Assembly (NCBI GenBank): GCA_951635545.1
Contig: OX620685.1
Location: forward strand, 1,240,001 to 1,304,000
Direction of reading: 5' to 3'
DNA: 64,000 bases
Source: CAG-873 sp910578365
GTDB lineage: Bacteria; Bacteroidota; Bacteroidia; Bacteroidales; Muribaculaceae
Shown: piece by piece, positions 17,669 to 26,388 of the stretch
Layout: each line of letters begins with the position of its first letter
How positions within the stretch are numbered: the stretch's first letter is position 1
Program-made: the position numbers and the translations under genes
Notes under the pieces: generated by a model
Told to the model about the DNA's origin: nothing
What the model saw: only the letters and a program-made list of their open reading frames with translations
The model's database searches: none

Positions 17669-18846
17669 ATATCTGAATTAAATAGAAAGGTTTGCACTGT
17701 CACTAAATATATCGCAAAGATACATAAAAATTTTTTAAGTAAGACAAAAATTTGAAAATATCGAATTTTGGGGTATAAGCCGGACGAAGCCGGACGCAGA
17801 AGTATGGTCGAGATTTCCTCTAGACCATACTTGACAAGCGACTTTGCCTTTCTTCCATGTTTCAGAATCCTTATCGGTTTAATATTTATATCTTTATGTT
17901 CACCAACGAGATATGCCCATACAAGAGCCATGCAGACCATCGCGACAAGTTTTGCGATGCGGTCCATATCACGCATATGGATGTCCTCGATGTTGAAGCC
18001 GGAAGATTTCATGGCTCTAAAGGCCGTTTCTATCTTCCATCGTTTTTTGTATGTCAAAATCGCCTCCTCGGGCCGATTGAAGCATATGAGAATCTGCAAT
18101 TCCGGAACTCCATTGGAGTTTTTGATTCGACTGCCGGCAAGATAGACATACTCACCTTTGTGAAGAAAGAGCTTAGGGAAGAATTTCTCCTGGCCGACCT
18201 TCAAATCATTGAACAGCCACCACGCTTGGATTCTCTGACTGGTGGAAGGCTTGACAATTCGGAAGTTCTGACGTATCCGGATGTAATACCGAATACGACG
18301 GCTGTTAAGCCATCCAGTCCATTCCTTTCCGATGAACTCTCTGTCAGCGACCAGACAATCGATACAGTCCTGTCCGAAAAGTCGGATGAAACGTTCCATA
18401 ATCTTCTTCCGTTATTCCCAGCTGGAATTGCCACGTTTAGGGAGAAGACTGAATATCAAAGGGAAGGCAATCCCTTTATAGGTGATGCCCAACATGAGAA
18501 TGTTGATATTGAACTCTCCGAACTTCCAGTTGGTGCGATCCATGCTCAGCACCAGTCTTGTCTTGACTGGAAGCAGCGAGAAAATCATCCGGGCTATTAT
18601 GTCAAGGTCAAGAACATACTTGGCAAAGAATCTTTGGAGCCGTCCGAGGTTGGAATCCTTGTCGACAGCCGTAGGCATCGCATCAGCCAGTTTGTGGAGG
18701 CTGACAGTCTGCACCACACAGAGTGCATGGAGCAGAAACGCCATAAGTTTTATGCGTGCCAGATTCATACTTTGTCCAAAGTGCTCTTGCATAATCGGGA
18801 GGATTTGGTTAACTTTGACCGAGTCCTTGGAATTAGTAGTTTTCAT
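17665..18846 (-). pseudogene. IS4-family transposase with a premature stop codon
   Basis: Both parts are in the same frame: codons 1-144 (18846 to 18415), TAA at codon 145 (18412-18414), then RKKIMERF... to 17665. No indel is needed. The sequence around the stop reads GNSSWE-stop-RKKIMERF, where intact relatives would be expected to have a charged residue. The DDE(YREK) set is otherwise present: VLSMDRTNWKFG, CLVADREFIGKEW, YKKRWKIETAFRAMK. The reading frame runs past the IS end and overlaps the start of the lipoprotein gene by 4 nt. The C-terminal tail after IRYFQIF is therefore probably not native. A CAA-to-TAA or GAA-to-TAA change would explain the lesion. Confidence 0.85.
17715..17748 (-). 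promoter_or_regulatory. Possible hybrid promoter for the lipoprotein gene
   Basis: A -7 box TATCTTTG (17715-17722) lies just outside the IS. A TTTG (17745-17748) inside the IS inverted repeat is 22 bp upstream, slightly longer than the usual 19-21. Confidence 0.4.
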
Positions 18847-18972
18847 GGAGAAAAGTCGCCAAACTTTTCCTTTAAATTACTAAATTTTAAGGACTCTTGC
18901 AAATTTAATCACCTAAAAATTAAATATTTAACAGTATAAGTTTAATTTTTGTCATTTACTAAAAAAATTTTT
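17726..18972 (-). mobile_element. IS4-family insertion sequence (decayed), approximate ends
   Basis: The two ends are inverted repeats: AAAAATTTTTTAAGTAAGAC (from 17726) against the reverse complement of 18941-18972 (AAAAATTTTTTTAGTAAATGAC), continuing with AAAAATT. About 1.25 kb. No target duplication could be made out in the AT-rich flanks, so the ends are uncertain by a few bases. Confidence 0.7.
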
Positions 18973-19056
18973 AAAATCCAAGAGCTTGTGTAAAAATCTG
19001 CGTCAAAAATACGAGGCTCAACAGCGCAAGCCTGCAATTATTCGTTTTTTTTTTGC

Positions 19057-19064
19057 TAACTTTG
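19057..19064 (+). promoter_or_regulatory. Candidate -7 box for mscL operon
   Basis: TAACTTTG fits TAnnTTTG, 61 bp before the mscL start. No convincing -33 TTTG is at the right distance. Confidence 0.4.
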
Positions 19065-19124
19065 CCAATGAACCTCTGTGGCTCTACAGACGTTCAAAAA
19101 GGTAAATCCAAACCAAAACATCAT

Positions 19125-19556
19125 ATGGGAAAATTCATCAAGGAATTCAAAGAATTCGCCATGCGCGGCAACGTCATCGACATGGCTGTCGGCGTTATCA
19201 TAGGCGGAGCATTCGGCAAAATAGTCAGCTCGCTTGTAAATGATGTGATTATGCCCGGCATAGGTGTACTCACCGGAGGCCTGAATTTCAGCGAAAACAA
19301 GTTCGTAATCAAAGACGCGGTAATGAATGGTACCGAAGTGGTAACTCCCGAGGTGGCAATTACCTGGGGCGCTTTCGTACAGACCATTGTGGACTTCATT
19401 ATAATTGCCTTCTGCATTTTCGTGGCAATTAAAATGATAAACAAATTCAAAAAAGAAGAGAAAAAAGAAGAACCGGCTGCTCCGGCCGGACCCACTCAGG
19501 AAGAGCTTCTAGCCGAAATCCGCGACCTGCTGAAGAAAGACCTGGAAAAGAAATGA
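19125..19556 (+). CDS. mscL: Large-conductance mechanosensitive channel MscL
   Basis: 143 residues from ATG at 19125 (MGKFIKEFKEFAMRGNVIDM). The open frame extends 24 codons upstream, but MscL proteins begin at this amphipathic helix. TM1 contains GVIIGGAFGKIVSSLVNDVIMP, the pore-lining glycine-rich helix with the hydrophobic gate. A periplasmic loop follows, then TM2 (TIVDFIIIAFCIFVAIKMINKF) and a charged C-terminal bundle (KKEEKKEEPAAP...EIRDLLKKD). It is an inner-membrane pentamer that releases solutes on hypo-osmotic shock. It overlaps aroK by 4 bp (ATGA) and starts a four-gene coupled run. Confidence 0.97.
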   Translation: MGKFIKEFKEFAMRGNVIDMAVGVIIGGAFGKIVSSLVNDVIMPGIGVLTGGLNFSENKFVIKDAVMNGTEVVTPEVAITWGAFVQTIVDFIIIAFCIFVAIKMINKFKKEEKKEEPAAPAGPTQEELLAEIRDLLKKDLEKK

Positions 19557-20122
19557 TAAAACCTCAGAGCCTGAAACGCCCGCTATTTCTGATGGGGCTC
19601 CCCGGCTGCGGCAAAAGCACACTGGGGCGCGCACTGCGCAGCATAGGCTACGAGTTCACTGACCTCGACGAGGCGGTGGAACTACGTTGCGGAATGTCGG
19701 TGGCCGACGTGATTAAGCGCAATGGCATCGACCACTTCAGACGCCTGGAGGCCTCGGAGCTGCAACGACTCATCGACAGCGACAAACCGCAGATAATAGC
19801 CTGCGGCGGAGGCACCCCATGCCATGCCGACAACATGGAGCGCATGAACCGGACCGGACTTACCGTACGCCTCGAATGTTGCCGCGAGCGCCTCGTCAGG
19901 CGCTTGGCCGAGGCCGGAGGAGTCAGACCTATGTTCGCCGACATAGCCACAGACCCGGCAGCAATCGACCGACGCGTCGACAGCCTCAGTGCCGAGCGCG
20001 AACCCTTCTACGCGCAGGCCGCGGCTACTTTCGACTCCAGCCGCCTGGAATCATCCGAGGAAATCGACAGTACTGTAGCCAAGTTCATATCACGCTTCGC
20101 AAATCCATCACATAATGAATGA
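19553..20122 (+). CDS. aroK: Shikimate kinase
   Basis: 189 residues. Phosphorylates shikimate with ATP (fifth shikimate-pathway step). Seen: P-loop FLMGLPGCGKSTLGRAL (residues about 12-28), DLDEAVELRCGMSVADVI with the substrate-binding Asp, FRRLEASELQRL, the IIACGGGTPCHADNMERM glycine loop and the lid region RLAEAGGVRPMF with its arginine. Normal length. It overlaps both neighbours (mscL by 4 bp, ald by 8 bp), so all are cotranslated. The other shikimate genes in this window, aroQ and aroA, are elsewhere. Confidence 0.96.
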   Translation: MIKPQSLKRPLFLMGLPGCGKSTLGRALRSIGYEFTDLDEAVELRCGMSVADVIKRNGIDHFRRLEASELQRLIDSDKPQIIACGGGTPCHADNMERMNRTGLTVRLECCRERLVRRLAEAGGVRPMFADIATDPAAIDRRVDSLSAEREPFYAQAAATFDSSRLESSEEIDSTVAKFISRFANPSHNE

Positions 20123-21287
20123 CCCCACGCCACTCGAAATGCTGCTGCAGGCGGCCGCAACTACCCGCAGCATCAGCATAGGCCTGCCGGCCTCGACATC
20201 GTACTCCGAAAAACGTTTTCCGCTCACTCCCGAAGCTGCAGCAGTGCTGGTGGAGCGCGGTTACTCGGTGCGCATGCAGGCCGGTGCTGCAGCAAGCATA
20301 CATTACCCCGACTCGGCTTACGCGCGGATGGGGGTGCAGATTACCGACCGCGATACCGCACTGCGCTCCGACATCGTGATTCATCTGCCGGCAATCAGCT
20401 ATGCCGATGCCACAAGGATGCGACGAGGCGCACTGCTGCTCACATTCTTCCACCCTGAGCTGCAGGACCCGCGGGCACTGCGCCTGCTTATGCAGAAATA
20501 CATCGGCTGCATAGCCCTCGACATGATTGAAGACCCCGACGGGCGCAAGCCTTTCGCCGACATTCTCAGCGAAATCGACGGCCGCGCGGCCATGGCCATT
20601 GCATCGTCGCTGCTGGCCGACGCCATACACGGCAAAGGCATACTCATGGGCGGAGTGGCCGGAGTAGTGCCGTGCGAGGTTACTATAATAGGCTCGGGAT
20701 TCGACGCCGTGGCCGCCGCACAGACCGCTGTCGGACTCGGAGCCACTGTGAGGATGTTCGACAACGACTGCTATTCGCTACGCCGAGCCGGACTAAACCT
20801 CGGGCCGGGTGTAATCACCTCGGCGCTGCATCCTAAAGTACTGGCATCGGCACTGCGCAGCGCCGATGTGGTGGTAGCCTGCGGCAACACTCAGATTTCG
20901 GCGGAGATAGTTCAGGAAATGAAGCGCGGGGTAATAATATTCGACCTCGCCGCACAATACAGCACAGGCGCAGCATTCCCCTCGCTGCCTCAGTGCGACC
21001 TTGCTCTGGCATCGCCCTCCGACAACTCGCTCGACTCGGGGCACCGAGTATGCTATGTCAACGCCGGCAACGCAGTACCGCGTACCGCCGCCATGGCCAT
21101 GAGCAATACATTTATGACCATGCTGAGCGAACTGCTGAGCTGCGACGGCGCCATCAACGCCCTCAAACTAAACCCCGGACTGCGCAAAGGCGCATACATC
21201 TTCATGGGCAAGCCCGTGAATCAGCGAGTGGCACGCATGCTCAACATGCGCCACGTCGACATATCAATCCTGTTACAGTTCTCATGA
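20115..21287 (+). CDS. ald: Alanine dehydrogenase / transhydrogenase-alpha family NAD(P)-binding enzyme
   Basis: 390 residues. The N-terminal AlaDh/PNT domain (SIGLPASTSYSEKRFPLTPEAAAVLVERGY, about residues 20-50, with ITDRDTALRSDIVIHLPA) is followed by a Rossmann domain VTIIGSGFDAVAAAQTAVGLGATVRMFD (about residue 187; the third glycine of GxGxxG is replaced) and a C-terminal return of the first domain. Family members interconvert alanine and pyruvate with NAD, or form part of the proton-pumping transhydrogenase. No pntB partner is adjacent, so an alanine-dehydrogenase-like role is more likely, though the altered glycine motif makes the exact substrate unsure. ATGA overlap with rnhA. Confidence 0.8.
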   Translation: MNDPTPLEMLLQAAATTRSISIGLPASTSYSEKRFPLTPEAAAVLVERGYSVRMQAGAAASIHYPDSAYARMGVQITDRDTALRSDIVIHLPAISYADATRMRRGALLLTFFHPELQDPRALRLLMQKYIGCIALDMIEDPDGRKPFADILSEIDGRAAMAIASSLLADAIHGKGILMGGVAGVVPCEVTIIGSGFDAVAAAQTAVGLGATVRMFDNDCYSLRRAGLNLGPGVITSALHPKVLASALRSADVVVACGNTQISAEIVQEMKRGVIIFDLAAQYSTGAAFPSLPQCDLALASPSDNSLDSGHRVCYVNAGNAVPRTAAMAMSNTFMTMLSELLSCDGAINALKLNPGLRKGAYIFMGKPVNQRVARMLNMRHVDISILLQFS

Positions 21288-21940
21288 GTACACCACCCTC
21301 TAACCGCCGCAAGTTCTATGTGGTATGGCACGGACTCTCGCCCGGTATATATGACAGCTGGGAGGAGTGCGAGGCTCAGATAAAAGGCGTGCCCGGCGCT
21401 CGCTATAAAAGTTTTCCTTCGGTCGAAGAAGCCACCGAGGCATACCGCGGCGATCCCTCCGAACACATGGGCCTTTACCGCGCGATTGCGAGCCGCAAGC
21501 CTCAGATTGTCAACTATTCCGCTTTCCCTCAGATAAGGCTCGACGCTTGGGCCGTGGACGGCGCCTGCGCCAAGAATCCCGGCCCCATGGAGTACCGCTG
21601 TGTAGAGGTCGGCTCAGGCCGCGAACTATTTCACATGGGTCCGCTCGAGGGCGGCACCAACAATATTGCCGAATACATAGCGCTGATACATGCGGTGTCG
21701 CTGCTGGCCCGCAACGGCGATTTCACCCGTCCGGTATATTCCGATTCGCGTACGGCCCTGGCATGGCTACGCGCAGGACACTCACGCACCAAACTCACGC
21801 CCACCGCCGAAAACAGGCGCGTGTTCGAACTGCTGCAACGTGCCGACGCATGGCTGGCCACACACCGCATTGCCAACCCGATACTGAAATGGGAAACCGA
21901 ACAGTGGGGTGAGATTCCTGCCGATTTCGGGCGCAAATAG
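21284..21940 (+). CDS. rnhA: Ribonuclease HI with N-terminal hybrid-binding domain
   Basis: 218 residues from ATG at 21284, overlapping the ald stop by 4 bp; upstream frame extension is not needed. Residues 10-55 (KFYVVWHGLSPGIYDSWEECEAQIKGVPGARYKSF) form the caulimovirus VI-type domain that grips RNA-DNA hybrids. The catalytic domain follows: DAWAVDGACAKNPGP (first Asp), GGTNNIAEYIALIHAV (Glu), VYSDSRTALAWLR (Asp), with a C-terminal region ending EIPADFGRK. It degrades RNA in RNA-DNA hybrids such as R-loops. RNase HII is encoded separately at 26389-26985. Confidence 0.92.
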   Translation: MSTPPSNRRKFYVVWHGLSPGIYDSWEECEAQIKGVPGARYKSFPSVEEATEAYRGDPSEHMGLYRAIASRKPQIVNYSAFPQIRLDAWAVDGACAKNPGPMEYRCVEVGSGRELFHMGPLEGGTNNIAEYIALIHAVSLLARNGDFTRPVYSDSRTALAWLRAGHSRTKLTPTAENRRVFELLQRADAWLATHRIANPILKWETEQWGEIPADFGRK

Positions 21941-21944
21941 CCCT

Positions 21945-22343
21945 CTACATGCCCTTCAGGCCCACGTAAATAACCACTATAAAGCTGAGTATGACCACTG
22001 CCAGCACACCGCCTATTATAAGCGCTGTGGTGGCGGTGTCGCGCCATATACGGCGACGCGACTTCAGACCGAACGCCGACAGAACCACCGATATTACCGC
22101 AACCGCCAGTGCCACATAGCCACTGTAAAGCGACGGCACAAGCATTACCGCCCAGGCTATAAGCGACACTATCATAGCCATAAGCGCCACCTTGTCGTAG
22201 ACGCTTTTCTCCAGTGCCGGAGTCGCATCGGAGTCATTAGGCGAAGTTGCGCTCTCTTCTCTGCGAGCTGTTATATCTTCAAGTGTTTCCCCGGCCTCCG
22301 ATGGCCGCGAGGTAAGGTTATTATCTTGAGTCTGTTCTTTCAT
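21945..22343 (-). CDS. Small membrane protein of unknown function
   Basis: 132 residues. A hydrophilic, acidic N-terminus (residues 1-48) is followed by three predicted membrane helices (VALMAMIVSLIAWAVMLVP, YVALAVAVISVVLSAFGL, TTALIIGGVLAVVILSFIVVIYVGL) with a basic loop KSRRRIW between helices 2 and 3. No recognised domain. It is convergent with rnhA, only 4 bp separating the two stops. Such short proteins are common in Bacteroidales, but I can assign no role. Confidence 0.65.
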   Translation of the reverse strand: MKEQTQDNNLTSRPSEAGETLEDITARREESATSPNDSDATPALEKSVYDKVALMAMIVSLIAWAVMLVPSLYSGYVALAVAVISVVLSAFGLKSRRRIWRDTATTALIIGGVLAVVILSFIVVIYVGLKGM

Positions 22344-22492
22344 ATCCTTAGAATTTTGCAGTTTCGGGGCTTCTATGGTGTCTTTTGCGCTACCCGTACA
22401 TATTTTATTGACAAAAATTCTTAAAAAAGGTTTAATTGGCAGGCCGATTATTTTACAGGATGTTTAAATGTCACACTAAATTCCTACTGAAT

Positions 22493-23176
22493 ATGAAACT
22501 GATTCTCATCCGCCACGGCCAAAGCCAATGGAACCTGGAAAACCGCTTTACCGGCTGGACCGACGTTGACCTCTCCGACAAAGGGCGTCTGGAGGCCGCC
22601 GAAGCCGGGCGCAAGCTCCTGGACGCGGGTATAATACCGCAATATTACTTCACTTCGTATCTCAAACGAGCCATACACACCCTGCAGATTGCCGCCGAGG
22701 CCATGGACCGGGAGTGGGTGCCGGTGTACAAGGACTGGCACCTGAACGAGCGCCATTACGGGGCGCTGCAGGGCCTTAACAAAGCCGACACAGCCTTAAA
22801 ATACGGCGACGAACAGGTACACATCTGGCGACGGAGCTACGATGTCATGCCTCCTGCCCTGGCCGTCGACGACAAACGGCATCCGCGCTTCGACCCCAGA
22901 TACGCCGAACTGACTGCCGACGAACTGCCGGCAACCGAGTCGCTGAAACTGACAATCGAACGTGTGCGCAGCTGCTGGGAGGAGCGTATAGTCCCTGCCC
23001 TGCGACACTATGGCGATGTTATGGTGGCAGCCCACGGCAACAGTCTGCGCGGGCTGGTGATGATGCTGCGGCATCTCACTCCCGACGAGGTGCTGAGCCT
23101 GGAGATTCCTACCGGCACTCCCCTGGTGTTCGAACTCGACGGGCAGCTGTCGCCCGTTAAATATTATTATCTTTGA
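22493..23176 (+). CDS. gpmA: 2,3-bisphosphoglycerate-dependent phosphoglycerate mutase
   Basis: 227 residues from ATG at 22493, chosen because MKLILIRHGQSQWNLENRFTGW is the universal N-terminus; the open frame upstream is unrelated. It interconverts 3- and 2-phosphoglycerate in glycolysis and gluconeogenesis. Seen: catalytic His in IRHGQSQWN, LNERHYGALQGLNKAD, RRSYDVMPPAL, and the second catalytic His in VMVAAHGNSLRGLVMMLRHL. It is slightly shorter than the E. coli enzyme. Its 3' end overlaps that of nadB by 20 bp tail-to-tail. Confidence 0.96.
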   Translation: MKLILIRHGQSQWNLENRFTGWTDVDLSDKGRLEAAEAGRKLLDAGIIPQYYFTSYLKRAIHTLQIAAEAMDREWVPVYKDWHLNERHYGALQGLNKADTALKYGDEQVHIWRRSYDVMPPALAVDDKRHPRFDPRYAELTADELPATESLKLTIERVRSCWEERIVPALRHYGDVMVAAHGNSLRGLVMMLRHLTPDEVLSLEIPTGTPLVFELDGQLSPVKYYYL

Positions 23177-24737
23177 CCGGCGGATAATCGACAGTGTAAT
23201 GCAGGCCGCGCGATTCTTTGCGCTCCTTGGCCTGACGCATAATCAGATAACCCACATTGATAATATTGCGTAATTCGCATATTTCGCGCGATGCTTTGGA
23301 ACACTTAAACAGGCGCTCGGTTTCCTCATACAGCAAGTCGAGGCGGTTCCAGGCCCTGTCGAGGCGCAGGTTTGAGCGCACAATGCCCACGTAAGTACCC
23401 ATTATCTGATTCACCTCCTTAAGGCTCTGTACTATAAGCACCATCTCCTCGGGATGCCGGGTTCCGTCGTCGTTCCAGTCAGGCACATCGTCGCGCAGGC
23501 TGATGCCGTCAACCACCGAGGCAGCATGGCGTGCAGCCGCGTCGGCATATACCACGGCCTCAATCAGCGAATTGCTGGCCAGACGGTTGCCGCCATGAAG
23601 GCCGGTACAGCTACATTCGCCTACGGCATAGAGGTGACGGATACTCGACTCGGCGTTGCCGTCTACCTTTATACCGCCGCAGAGGTAGTGGGCTGCCGGA
23701 GCCACAGGTATATAGTCGCGAGTGATATCGATGCCAAGTCCGAGGCAGTGGCGGTATATGTTGGGAAAATGTTTTTTGGTTTCTTCGGGGTCTTTATGGG
23801 TTACATCCAGGAACACATGGTCGTCGCCGTGGAGCTTCATCTCCGAGTCGATTGCACGGGCCACGATATCGCGGGGTGCCAGCGACAGACGAGGGTCGTA
23901 TTTCTGCATAAATTCCTCGCCCTTGAGATTGCGCAGTACTGCACCATAACCACGCATGGCCTCGGTAATCAGAAAGCTGGGGCGGTCGCCGGGGTGGAAC
24001 AGCGCCGTTGGGTGGAACTGTATGAATTCCATATCCTTTACAGTTCCCTTTGCGCGGTACACCATGGCTATGCCGTCGCCGGTGGCCACAAGCGGGTTGG
24101 TGGTGGTAAGATACACAGCTCCGACACCTCCGGTAGCCATTACCGTGGTCTTGGCCAGGAACTTGTCGACCTGCCCACTGGCCGTGTCGAGCACGTATGC
24201 GCCGTAGCAGGTAATGTCGGGCGTGCGGCGGGTGACTATTTTGCCCAGATGGTGCTGGGTTATGATTTCGATGGCAAAATGATTCTCGAACACATCAATT
24301 TCCGGATGCGAGCGAACTGCCTTGATAAGGCTCTCCTGAATTTCGAAACCGGTATTGTCGGCATGGTGCAGAATACGGAACTCGCTGTGGCCGCCCTCAC
24401 GGTGCAGGTCAAAGTCGCCGTTCTCTTTTTTATCAAAGTCCACACCCCACTGTATCAGCTGGCGTATCTGCTCCGGAGCGCCCTTCACTACTTTTTCTAC
24501 GGCGGCGGGGTCGCTAAGCCAGTCGCCTGCCACCATAGTATCGTGGATATGCTTGTCGAAATCATCGACTTCAATATTGGTCACCGAAGCCACACCGCCT
24601 TGTGCAAGTGCAGTATTTGCCTCATCGATAGTGGTTTTGCACACCAAGGCCACGCGGCCTTTCTGAGCCACTTTGAGCGCAAAGCTCATGCCGGCGATGC
24701 CGGATCCTATAACCAGGAAATCATATTTATATGTCAT
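23157..24737 (-). CDS. nadB: L-aspartate oxidase
   Basis: 526 residues. FAD enzyme oxidising L-aspartate to iminoaspartate, the first step of de novo NAD synthesis. Seen: dinucleotide-binding FLVIGSGIAGMSFALKVAQKG at the N-terminus, TALAQGGVASV, HREGGHSEFRILHHADNTG, MEFIQFHPTALF, and HYLCGGIKVDGNAESSIRHLYAVGECSCTGLHGGNRLASNSLIE, the NadB signature. A C-terminal helical domain is present, so the protein is complete. The nadA and nadC genes are not adjacent. An ISAs1-family element lies 77 bp upstream of the start codon, past a possible -7 box (TAAATTTG, minus strand, 24755-24762). Confidence 0.97.
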   Translation of the reverse strand: MTYKYDFLVIGSGIAGMSFALKVAQKGRVALVCKTTIDEANTALAQGGVASVTNIEVDDFDKHIHDTMVAGDWLSDPAAVEKVVKGAPEQIRQLIQWGVDFDKKENGDFDLHREGGHSEFRILHHADNTGFEIQESLIKAVRSHPEIDVFENHFAIEIITQHHLGKIVTRRTPDITCYGAYVLDTASGQVDKFLAKTTVMATGGVGAVYLTTTNPLVATGDGIAMVYRAKGTVKDMEFIQFHPTALFHPGDRPSFLITEAMRGYGAVLRNLKGEEFMQKYDPRLSLAPRDIVARAIDSEMKLHGDDHVFLDVTHKDPEETKKHFPNIYRHCLGLGIDITRDYIPVAPAAHYLCGGIKVDGNAESSIRHLYAVGECSCTGLHGGNRLASNSLIEAVVYADAAARHAASVVDGISLRDDVPDWNDDGTRHPEEMVLIVQSLKEVNQIMGTYVGIVRSNLRLDRAWNRLDLLYEETERLFKCSKASREICELRNIINVGYLIMRQAKERKESRGLHYTVDYPPVKDNNI

Positions 24738-24814
24738 GGCGCATGATTTTTCCGCAAATTTAATGATTTTTCCAATCTGTTATACACCCGGGAGCTGAAA
24801 AAATCAGTTTCTGA

Positions 24815-26349
24815 CACGGCTCTTTCATTTAAGATTTCGTCTCATTCTCGACAAATGTGTTGTTTTATAGCGAGAGCAGTACGGACGGAGAGAGACTTTA
24901 ACCTCTGATTTTCAAGAGAATAAGTACAATAAAAATTTGGTCAAGTGACAGATTTTTAGTAACTTTATAGGTGATAATCAAAGAGTTACGCTAAAAATGA
25001 AGCCACTTGACCAAGTCTGTTCGACTGACGCCTATGCGCCTGATCATACCGCAAAAGTACACAATAAATTTGACACAAGGCGCAGTATCATGGAAGAGCT
25101 TCGAGCATTTGCCTCATCCGTGCCGGATTTCCGTAGATTGGACAAAGGCAATTTCCGTCACAGCCTCAACGATATCATCATGCTGATGATACTCGGACGT
25201 ATGGCCGGATGCATCGGACGAGCCGAGATATTGGAGTTCGGCAGATACAACCTCAACAAATTACACAAAATGGGCATGTTGAGGAACGGCGTACCATCTG
25301 AGGCCACGCTTTGCCGTGTGGAGAACGGCATCAACGATATGGATATGGCCGACAGGATGCAGCAGTTCGCAGACATATTCCTTGAAAGACTGACCTGCGC
25401 CAGCCGCATCATTGAAATAATCTGCATTGACGGCAAAGCCGAGCGCGGCACCGTTCAGGAAAACGGGCGTAGCCCGGATATCGTCTCTGCCTATTCGTTC
25501 AGCACCGGCATAACAATCGCCACCGAAGCCTGTCAGGAAAAGAGCAACGAGATAAAGGCCGTACCGATACTTCTTGATAAAATAGATGTCGCAGGAAAGA
25601 TTGTCACAGCCGACGCCATGTCTATGCAGAAGGACATTGTCGAGAAAATCAGAAAGAAAGGGGGTGACTTTCTGATAGAACTCAAAGCCAACCAGCCGTC
25701 ATTGCGATACGGCATTGAGGACAGGCTAGTGGAACACACACCGGTATATTCTTACACCGAAGGTCCCGAACTGACCCACGGCAGGATAGAGACGAGAACC
25801 TACCGCGTATATGACGGACTGGACATTATCGCCGACAAAGAGAAGTGGGGCGGAAACATGACCATCATAGAGTATGAATCATCTACAGTCAAAAAGTCAA
25901 CAGGGATGCGCACTTCGGAAAAACGCCTGTATGTCAGCAGTATGCCTACGAAGACTCCGAAGCTCGGAATCATCGTGCGCAACCACTGGTCGATAGAAAG
26001 CATGCACTGGGGCCTGGACTACAATCTCCAGCAGGACAATATAAAACGTAAGTCGACAAGAGCCGCCCGAAACCTCGACACCATACAGAGAATAGTTTAC
26101 TCGGTGTTCTCAATATGGAAAGGACTTCGCAAAAAACGATCGGATAAGAATAAAGGCATAGCCGAACTGATGAGACATATCTCAATGAGCTTTACTCGGC
26201 TGATGCGATTTTTAAGCCAAAAATGAAAAAAATAAGATTTTGACACCAGAATAACTCGTTGACAGACAGACACAGAATATTGCCCGATTCACAATGAACC
26301 GGGTAGGGGAAGTCATGCTTTTTATTTTAGTTTAAATGAAAGAGCCGTG
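24815..26349 (+). mobile_element. ISAs1-family insertion sequence, copy 1, 1535 bp
   Basis: Terminal inverted repeats CACGGCTCTTTCATTTAA (18 bp). It is flanked by its own 9-bp duplication AGTTTCTGA (24806-24814 and 26350-26358). One transposase gene. Same length as the inverted copy at 29853-31387; the encoded proteins differ at one residue (Thr against Ala in ELxHGRIE). Confidence 0.95.
24997..26226 (+). CDS. ISAs1-family transposase, copy 1
   Basis: 409 residues. An N-terminal segment (MEELRAFASSVPDFRRLDKGNFRHSLNDIIMLMILG) typical of H-repeat/ISAs1 proteins is followed by the DDE core: ICIDGKAERGT (first Asp), KIVTADAMSMQKDIVEKI (second Asp), IVRNHWSIESMHWGLDYNLQQDNIKRKS (Glu). The frame is intact and the gene is probably functional. 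It carries Thr in PELTHGRIE where copy 2 has Ala. Confidence 0.95.
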   Translation: MKPLDQVCSTDAYAPDHTAKVHNKFDTRRSIMEELRAFASSVPDFRRLDKGNFRHSLNDIIMLMILGRMAGCIGRAEILEFGRYNLNKLHKMGMLRNGVPSEATLCRVENGINDMDMADRMQQFADIFLERLTCASRIIEIICIDGKAERGTVQENGRSPDIVSAYSFSTGITIATEACQEKSNEIKAVPILLDKIDVAGKIVTADAMSMQKDIVEKIRKKGGDFLIELKANQPSLRYGIEDRLVEHTPVYSYTEGPELTHGRIETRTYRVYDGLDIIADKEKWGGNMTIIEYESSTVKKSTGMRTSEKRLYVSSMPTKTPKLGIIVRNHWSIESMHWGLDYNLQQDNIKRKSTRAARNLDTIQRIVYSVFSIWKGLRKKRSDKNKGIAELMRHISMSFTRLMRFLSQK

Positions 26350-26388
26350 AGTTTCTGACTCCAAAATACATCACGGCCACCTCCACAT

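Noticed and set aside
17665..18846. Programmed readthrough or frameshift in the IS4 transposase
   Set aside because: The halves are in one frame split by a plain TAA with no slippery site or readthrough context visible; a nonsense mutation is simpler.
23454..24746. 430-codon open frame on the plus strand opposite nadB, and similar long antisense frames (for example 7681-8217, 1367-2248, 43028-44008)
   Set aside because: They are shadows of well-supported genes caused by GC-rich third positions; they carry no motifs, signal sequence or promoter.
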